19,630 nt of DNA from assembly GCA_964611645.1 (NCBI GenBank), contig CAZTAO010000072.1:1-19630 (forward strand), in the 5' to 3' direction. The translations under genes and the position numbers were made by a program. This document shows positions 14,479 through 19,630 of this stretch, piece by piece; position 1 is the first letter of the stretch; each line of letters starts with the position of its first letter. The notes under the pieces were generated by a model, which was not told the DNA's origin, made no database searches, and saw only the letters and a program-made list of their open reading frames with translations. This stretch comes from CAZTAO01 sp964611645. Its GTDB lineage: Bacteria > Armatimonadota > UBA5829.

Positions 14479-15786
14479 GTGAGAACAGCATTTCTGGACA
14501 AACCGATCGCGAGATATGGGGTAGCGGTGGTGGCCGTCATCGTGGCGGCGCTGCTTCGCCTTCCGTTCTCCGGTGTGCTTAGCGACAAAGCGCCGTTCAT
14601 CACATTCTATCCGGCCGTGATGGTTGTAGCTATGCTCTGCGGGTTTAGGGCGGGCGTGCTGGCTACACTACTGTCCGCTTTGGCGGCTGACTTCTGGGTC
14701 CTATATCCGAGCAGACTCACCACGACAGGCACAGCGGATGCCTGGCTATTGGCCATATTTGTGCTATTGGGCGTGTTCATCAGCGCTGTGTCCGGGCTGT
14801 ATCGCAGGCTTCGAGTGAAGATGACTGCGTACGAGGCCGAACTGGCGCGGCAAGCAAGCGAAGAACAGTATCGCGAACTTGTTGAGAACGCTAACAGCGC
14901 GATCCTTCGCTGGAATCGCGATGGCGCCATCACATTCTTCAACGAATACGCTCAGCGGTTCTTCGGCTATACTCCGGAAGAGGTGATTGGGAAGAGTGTG
15001 TCGATGCTCGTGCCCGATGTGGATTCCAGCGGCGCGGACTTGAAAGCAATGCTGGAGGATATAGTCGATCACCCGGAGGCATACACCAGCAATACCAATG
15101 AAAACGTCCTTCGGGACGGCAGACGAGTGTGGATGGCGTGGACCAATAGGCCCATATTCGATGAGAACGGGCAACTGGTGGAGATATTTGCTGTCGGCGG
15201 TGACATCACAGCACAGCGGCGGGCAGAGGCCATTCTGCTTGAGGTCGAAGCACAAAAGCAGGACTTCTATCGTCGGACCATTCTCGCTGCTACCGAGGGC
15301 AAACTGCGGATATCCGACAGACGGGAAGTTGCTCAGTTAGGCGGTCCGCCTGTGGAGTCCTGGGCGATACGTGGGAGCGATTCGGTGTCGACAGCGATGG
15401 CGAATGTCAAGCGACTTGCGCTTGACGCAGGCATGGAAGAGCAAAGAGCCTATGAGTTCCTGGGTTGTGTAACAGAAGCCGCCACGAATGTCCTCAAGCA
15501 TGCAGGCGAGGGCAGCATATCCATGCGCCGAACGGAAGACAGCCTGATCTGCGTGGTCTCGGACTTCGGCCCAGGCATAGGAACAATGGAACTGCCCGAG
15601 GTGGCCCTGACCCGCAACTACAGCACTGCGGGAACCCTGGGGATGGGATACAAGCAGATGATCCACTTTGCGGACAAGGTCTATCTGGCCACGGGGCCCG
15701 ACGGCACAGCGGTCGCTATAGAGATGGCGATCAAAGCTTCGCAACCGAAACCTGAGAGTCATCTGGGGATTCCGGCTTGGAGTTGA
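14479..15786 (+). CDS. Membrane PAS sensor with RsbW/RsbT-like ATPase domain
   Basis: A 435-residue protein. Four hydrophobic segments (about 11-28, 40-57, 59-78, 88-107) resemble the DUF4118 membrane module of KdpD-like sensors. A short coiled link leads to a PAS domain (about 130-250, ERxxELVENANSAI-like start, FNEYAQRFFGY). A linker (QDFYRRTILAATEGKLRI) joins this to a GHKL ATPase (about 305-418) with N-box EAATNVLKHA (333-342), G1 DFGPGIG (362-368) and G2 GTLGMGY (385-391). There is no histidine phosphoacceptor domain, so it is not a normal histidine kinase but a serine/threonine kinase of the anti-sigma type. It starts with GTG at 14479. Its likely substrate is T47 of the STAS protein just upstream. 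Confidence 0.8.
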   Translation: MRTAFLDKPIARYGVAVVAVIVAALLRLPFSGVLSDKAPFITFYPAVMVVAMLCGFRAGVLATLLSALAADFWVLYPSRLTTTGTADAWLLAIFVLLGVFISAVSGLYRRLRVKMTAYEAELARQASEEQYRELVENANSAILRWNRDGAITFFNEYAQRFFGYTPEEVIGKSVSMLVPDVDSSGADLKAMLEDIVDHPEAYTSNTNENVLRDGRRVWMAWTNRPIFDENGQLVEIFAVGGDITAQRRAEAILLEVEAQKQDFYRRTILAATEGKLRISDRREVAQLGGPPVESWAIRGSDSVSTAMANVKRLALDAGMEEQRAYEFLGCVTEAATNVLKHAGEGSISMRRTEDSLICVVSDFGPGIGTMELPEVALTRNYSTAGTLGMGYKQMIHFADKVYLATGPDGTAVAIEMAIKASQPKPESHLGIPAWS

Positions 15787-15837
15787 CGCGCTTTACCCAC
15801 GGACTCTCCGGGTTCTTGGGCAGCAATAGCAGACTGT

Positions 15838-15855
15838 GCAGTGATGGCTCACTGC
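15838..15855. terminator. Seven-base-pair hairpin between convergent genes, possible terminator
   Basis: GCAGTGA (15838-15844) pairs perfectly with TCACTGC (15849-15855) around a TGGC loop, in the 62-base gap between convergent genes and covering the stop codon of the minus-strand gene. A convergent junction is where a shared terminator is expected, but there is no T-run on either side. Confidence 0.35.
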
Positions 15856-18800
15856 CCGCGGATATACCCCTTGATACGCCACGCGCTGTTCAGAAACTCA
15901 TTGTCTCTGCAGTACATTCGCTCGCCGAGAAGCTTGCCTGTGTGGCTGGCGTTGAGTGTTATCTTCCAGTCGACCATCAGGTTGTCGGTGCCGCTGGGTG
16001 TGACCACTGTGTCTTTCACTGTGACGCTGCACTGACTGTTGGACAGAGTCACGTTGGTTCCCGGCGCATAGCCCGTCCCCCAACTGGTGTTGGTGTCGTT
16101 GCGCAGGAATACCAGGTTCTGCTTTGCGTCGTAGAGGACACATACGGTGTTCGCCAGACTCCCGGTCTGCCCGATCTGCAGGTAGCACTGCCAGATGTTG
16201 TTGTAACCGTTGCCGTCACTGTAGGCCGTATTGAACACCAGCGGAGTCCCGGTCTGCACTTTGCCGGTCGAGGGCGTCACGCTCACGCACACCGGCGCAA
16301 GGGGAGTGAAGTGCGTGCCCATTTTCTTCCAACCGTCATACAACCCCTTGGAATCAGCTACATACATCCAACTGTAGAGGTTCTTTTGAGAGAATGCCGA
16401 CTTCAGCCAGAAAGACCATGTGATAGTTATGTCAGAGCCGGAGCGAAGCACAGTGGTGTCCTTTGGGTAGACGTAGGACTGGTTGTTGGTGAGTGTGACA
16501 TCGGTTCCCGGCGCATAGCCTGTACCCCAACTGGTGTTGGCCGTGTTCTTTAGGTACATCTTGTTGGCCGCACAGTCGTAGTAGATGAGCATTGCCCCGG
16601 CCTGGAGCGCTGTGTCGTTGACCAACAGGTAGCACTTTTTGATGTCACCCGCGCCGTTGGGATCCCGATACACTGACGTCAAAGTCAGTTTGGTGAGACC
16701 CGGGAACGGAGGTCCGTCCGGAGTTATGCTTACCACCTGTGGCTTGACGTTATGGTAGAGCCCCATCTGTTCCCATCCGTCGGTCAGGCCGCCTGCGTCC
16801 TGAACATACATATAGCCGTTCAGAGGCTTCTCAGCAAAAGGGCTTTTGACCGCAATCCTCCAGTTCACAGTCAGGTCATTGCCGGAGGCAGATGCAGCAG
16901 TATCCTTTACGTAGAACGAGCACTGTGTGTTCTCCAGTATGTTGTTTGTTCCGGGCGCATATCCCGTTCCCCAACTGGAGTTGGCGTCGTTCTTGAGATG
17001 GAGTCGGTTGGCCAGTCGATCGTACATCACCAGAGCAGCATTCGTGAGGTCCAGGGAGTCATTGATCATCAGATACGCCTTCCTGATATCCGCATAGCCG
17101 TCCGTGTCCCGGTAGACGCACTGGAATGTGGTCGCGGCGGTGGTCAGCGTTCCAAGGGCAGGATTGACGCTCACGTTCGTGGGAGCAGCCCCAGGAATGT
17201 TGAACGTGACCGTGTGATCCGTGCTGGTCGATGCCACGTTCGGGTTCCCCGCCGCATCGTGAGCAGCGCCAGCGGCGATAGAAGCAATCACCGTACCGGT
17301 GGAGGTCATCCCGCTAACCGCCACACCGTATGTTGTTCCACTTCCCGTAATCGTGGCGGTGGTTGCCCCGGCCGAACCCGACAGGGTCACGTCTCCAGTC
17401 GCAAAGTCGGTTACCGGTTCGCTGAATACAACGGTAAAGTATATCGGCGATGCCTCGGTCGGGTCAGCCTGGCCGACCGCTTGGTTGATTTTCACCAAAG
17501 GGCTCACTGTGTCGGGTGGGGGAGCCGGGAGAGTGTCCAGGCAGTGGGTGACTAATGTGCAAAGGTATCTCTGGCTCTTCTGGTTCAACTGGGTGCTGAG
17601 CGAAGCATCCCACAGCAGTTGGTCGACCAGGTAGAACCCCGAGCCGGAGTTGATGCGAACAAGCCCGAAACCAGGATCGCTGACCGTCGTTCCCGGGTCT
17701 CGGCTGGCCTCGCCCAATGCGTAGCTTTGCCCTGAATCCGACAGTAGCGTCCCTGTTCTGTTTGGTTCAACAAGGAGGCCCTTAACTCCAGCCGACTCGG
17801 CCACAGATACCACATCACTGACTATCGCAGACGCCCACTTCTGCTTCCTGTACCAGTCGGATCCTTCATCGCCAGTGTATACCCACCAGACATCGTCCGC
17901 GCTGATGCCGTCCATAACAATATCCGGGGTTTTCTTCTCCAACTGCGGGTGTTTGAGCTGGGTAGCTTTGGTGGACATGGAGACCCCGGTGAGCGCGTTG
18001 GCTTGCGCGACCCTGCCGGCGTCCAGCTTCCGGAGCATTATCTTGCCGCCGCTGCTGACGAACGTCTGCAGCTTGGCACGGTTGGCGTCCACCTCATCCC
18101 ATACTACAGCGTCATTGTCCAGCATGATGAGGCTGAAAGTGCTCGAAAGACTGTCAGATGTATATGCGGAAAGCTGCCCGTTGAGGGAGGTATAGGACAG
18201 CTTTGCCCGGTCGAGCACGGTCCGTGTTTGGCTGCCTGAACCGGACATTACCCCAAAGCCTTTGGGGGCCGTCTTGCCAATCGCCATCGCCGCATAGTTT
18301 AGAAGGTTCTGCGCCATCATCCGGGCGGCAGGCTCCTGGGTTAGCCTTTCCATGAAACGCATGCGACAGACAATAGTGCTGCCTTTGCCGTCCGGGTACT
18401 CGCAAAGCGGACTGTCGCCAAGCCCCTGGTTTCTCCCGCCAGTTTCAACGAGCACGTTCATCAGACCGGAAGATGGCTTGAACCACGTGCCTCCTGACGT
18501 GCTGACTGGTGTATCGGTCCAGGTGATGTAGTGGTTGTAGGTCGGGTTGGTCGCTGCCCAGAACTTGCAGTCATCGGGCTGCATACCGGCCAGTATCGGG
18601 TGATTGGGCGCGCGCAGGAAGCCGATGGTCATGTCATACCAACAGTTTTGAATGCCGTAGGTGGAGTCGCCAGAGATTGACAGCCAGTGCGGAGCGGTCC
18701 ACTGGTCTGAGTAGACAACGACTGTCCCGCCGTTACGTATCCACGCCTTGAGAGCGTCAAGCTGGGAACTTGAGAATCCGCCGGACGGATAGGCAGCGTG

Positions 18801-19630
18801 TCCGAGGAAAAGAAGTCCGACAGCCTTGCCCGATAGGTTGGGGCTGGTCAGTCTCGTGTAGGTGACTCCCGCAGCGGTCAAGGCCTCCGGAATACAGGAG
18901 TAATTGGGCGAATTTGGATCGTACACATACACATTCAGTCCGCTCGGCACAGACAGGTTATTCCTCGCAGGGAATATGGACATATCCTGAGTGGTGGTGT
19001 CCGCCAAAGCGCCATTACGCTTGAGTTCCAGCACCAGTGTGGCGTAAGTCCGAGTGGCAACAGAAGGCGCTGTGAAAGACAGTGTCTCGCGGTGGTAGAA
19101 CCCTGGTTCCGAAGTGAAGCTCACGGTACCTGAAAGTAGAACATCCGCCCCGTTTACCAGTTTCCAGTGTAGATTGAAGTTGGAGGTTGAGGTGACATCG
19201 TCATTGTAGATTGTGAGAGTTCGATTGATGGTGTCGCCCGCGAAGAACTTGCGAGTGCATTCCTTGATGCGCGTGGTAACGGGCTTGAATGCTTTCGCAA
19301 TCTCCGGCCCGTCTCCGATGGCTGGGTCGCCCGAGTAGGTGGCCCAAGGGCCTATGCCGCAGATCCAGTCAAAGTAGCGGTAGCCATCAATTTGGAACGC
19401 GTAGTTGATACCCATCGCTTTCATCAGGCCCGTGCACTGTCCGAAGATGTCCTTGTAGCTCTCGTCGCCATTGAGGAACGACAGATACTGCGGGTTTGCT
19501 AGCACACAACCCGGCCCAAACTCTCCTATATACCACGGCTTTGCCTTGTCCGGCAGCACGGTTCCGAATGAGTAGCCTGGCAGGATAGTCGCGTCCGTGG
19601 TCTCACCAAAAACGTAGGCCGCCATTGGGA
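15849..19630 (-). CDS. Giant modular glycoside-hydrolase-like protein, C-terminal 1,258+ residues, cut by window edge
   Basis: The frame is still open at the right edge, so the N-terminus (signal peptide and most of the catalytic barrel) is outside. Residue numbers count from the Met at 19625. Residues 1-110 look like the end of a clan-A glycoside hydrolase barrel: PWYIGEFG (30-37) has a glutamate where such enzymes keep a catalytic one, and GPEIAKAFKPV ends it. A beta-sandwich (118-222) follows, then two Rossmann/GATase-like domains (about 229-450 and 455-545), a segment of unknown type (about 550-700), a bacterial Ig-like domain (705-810) and three tandem repeats (from about 815). Protein with this architecture is normally exported for polysaccharide breakdown, but here the substrate is unknown. 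No sorting motif or membrane anchor is visible at the C-terminus (GYIRGQ). Confidence 0.75.
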   Translation of the reverse strand, partial: PMAAYVFGETTDATILPGYSFGTVLPDKAKPWYIGEFGPGCVLANPQYLSFLNGDESYKDIFGQCTGLMKAMGINYAFQIDGYRYFDWICGIGPWATYSGDPAIGDGPEIAKAFKPVTTRIKECTRKFFAGDTINRTLTIYNDDVTSTSNFNLHWKLVNGADVLLSGTVSFTSEPGFYHRETLSFTAPSVATRTYATLVLELKRNGALADTTTQDMSIFPARNNLSVPSGLNVYVYDPNSPNYSCIPEALTAAGVTYTRLTSPNLSGKAVGLLFLGHAAYPSGGFSSSQLDALKAWIRNGGTVVVYSDQWTAPHWLSISGDSTYGIQNCWYDMTIGFLRAPNHPILAGMQPDDCKFWAATNPTYNHYITWTDTPVSTSGGTWFKPSSGLMNVLVETGGRNQGLGDSPLCEYPDGKGSTIVCRMRFMERLTQEPAARMMAQNLLNYAAMAIGKTAPKGFGVMSGSGSQTRTVLDRAKLSYTSLNGQLSAYTSDSLSSTFSLIMLDNDAVVWDEVDANRAKLQTFVSSGGKIMLRKLDAGRVAQANALTGVSMSTKATQLKHPQLEKKTPDIVMDGISADDVWWVYTGDEGSDWYRKQKWASAIVSDVVSVAESAGVKGLLVEPNRTGTLLSDSGQSYALGEASRDPGTTVSDPGFGLVRINSGSGFYLVDQLLWDASLSTQLNQKSQRYLCTLVTHCLDTLPAPPPDTVSPLVKINQAVGQADPTEASPIYFTVVFSEPVTDFATGDVTLSGSAGATTATITGSGTTYGVAVSGMTSTGTVIASIAAGAAHDAAGNPNVASTSTDHTVTFNIPGAAPTNVSVNPALGTLTTAATTFQCVYRDTDGYADIRKAYLMINDSLDLTNAALVMYDRLANRLHLKNDANSSWGTGYAPGTNNILENTQCSFYVKDTAASASGNDLTVNWRIAVKSPFAEKPLNGYMYVQDAGGLTDGWEQMGLYHNVKPQVVSITPDGPPFPGLTKLTLTSVYRDPNGAGDIKKCYLLVNDTALQAGAMLIYYDCAANKMYLKNTANTSWGTGYAPGTDVTLTNNQSYVYPKDTTVLRSGSDITITWSFWLKSAFSQKNLYSWMYVADSKGLYDGWKKMGTHFTPLAPVCVSVTPSTGKVQTGTPLVFNTAYSDGNGYNNIWQCYLQIGQTGSLANTVCVLYDAKQNLVFLRNDTNTSWGTGYAPGTNVTLSNSQCSVTVKDTVVTPSGTDNLMVDWKITLNASHTGKLLGERMYCRDNEFLNSAWRIKGYIRGQ
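15858..17183 (-). repeat. Three tandem ~148-residue repeats in the giant protein
   Basis: Three copies at residues about 815-962, 963-1108 and 1110-1256. Each has a beta-rich start (V-S-V/I-T/N-P), a YRD or YSD acidic segment, I-x-K/Q-x-Y-L, and the near-constant SWGTGYAPGT at 884, 1032 and 1181. Each ends with a basic/aromatic MYV.D or MYCRD stretch. The copies differ throughout at DNA level, so this is an old duplication. Most likely these are extracellular binding or spacer domains; I do not recognise the family. Confidence 0.8.

Noticed and set aside
14479..15786. Classical two-component histidine kinase
   Set aside because: No dimerisation/phosphoacceptor histidine domain precedes the ATPase, and the ATPase motifs are of the anti-sigma kinase type beside a STAS protein.

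Overview
The window reads as chromosomal DNA from an anaerobic, GC-rich bacterium that uses the Wood-Ljungdahl (reductive acetyl-CoA) pathway. The left third carries carbon monoxide dehydrogenase, the N-terminal part of a bacterial-type acetyl-CoA synthase (with its CODH-binding domain), two CooC/AcsF-type nickel-maturation ATPases and a folate-independent core methionine synthase. The right end carries a very large modular protein that looks secreted. Phylum cannot be fixed from the sequence; Armatimonadota-, Chloroflexota- or Planctomycetota-like anaerobes would fit. Coding density is high, no gene-free gap exceeds 300 bases, and I see no rRNA, tRNA, insertion sequence, integrase or CRISPR array.

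Layout. (1) Positions 1-6231, minus strand: in transcription order a CooC-type ATPase, a MesB-type methionine synthase, a second CooC/AcsF-type ATPase, the CODH catalytic subunit and acetyl-CoA synthase beta (cut by the left edge). Two of the gaps hold hairpins built from one repeated motif, TTTCGG(G/C)AT. (2) Positions 6232-6398: a divergent control region with a good sigma-70-type promoter in each direction, both with -35 TTGAAT and a 17-bp spacer. (3) Positions 6399-14103, plus strand: seven tightly packed genes, several overlapping by a few bases: UbiA-type prenyltransferase, membrane-associated radical SAM/SPASM-like protein, lipid kinase of the diacylglycerol/sphingosine kinase family, a divergent ThiL-like protein, an Old Yellow Enzyme-type iron-sulfur flavoprotein, an alpha-oxoamine synthase of serine-palmitoyltransferase type and an extended short-chain dehydrogenase. 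(4) Positions 14173-15786, plus strand: a STAS anti-sigma-factor antagonist and a membrane PAS protein ending in an RsbW/RsbT-like ATPase. (5) Positions 15849-19630, minus strand: the C-terminal 1,258 or more residues of a glycoside-hydrolase-like protein with two Rossmann-like domains, one bacterial Ig-like domain and three tandem repeats of about 148 residues.

How they work together. Region 1 makes, matures and uses the CODH/ACS machine; the core methionine synthase probably takes methyl groups from the same pathway's corrinoid protein. Region 3 is the best candidate for an undescribed system. An amino-ketone-forming enzyme, a ketoreductase and a lipid kinase are the three activities of a sphingoid-base-phosphate pathway, here in one apparent operon with a prenyltransferase, a radical SAM enzyme and an ene-reductase. 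I infer an unusual membrane lipid or prenylated amino-lipid; the product cannot be named from sequence. Region 4 is a partner-switching signalling pair whose phosphatase and sigma factor are not in the window.
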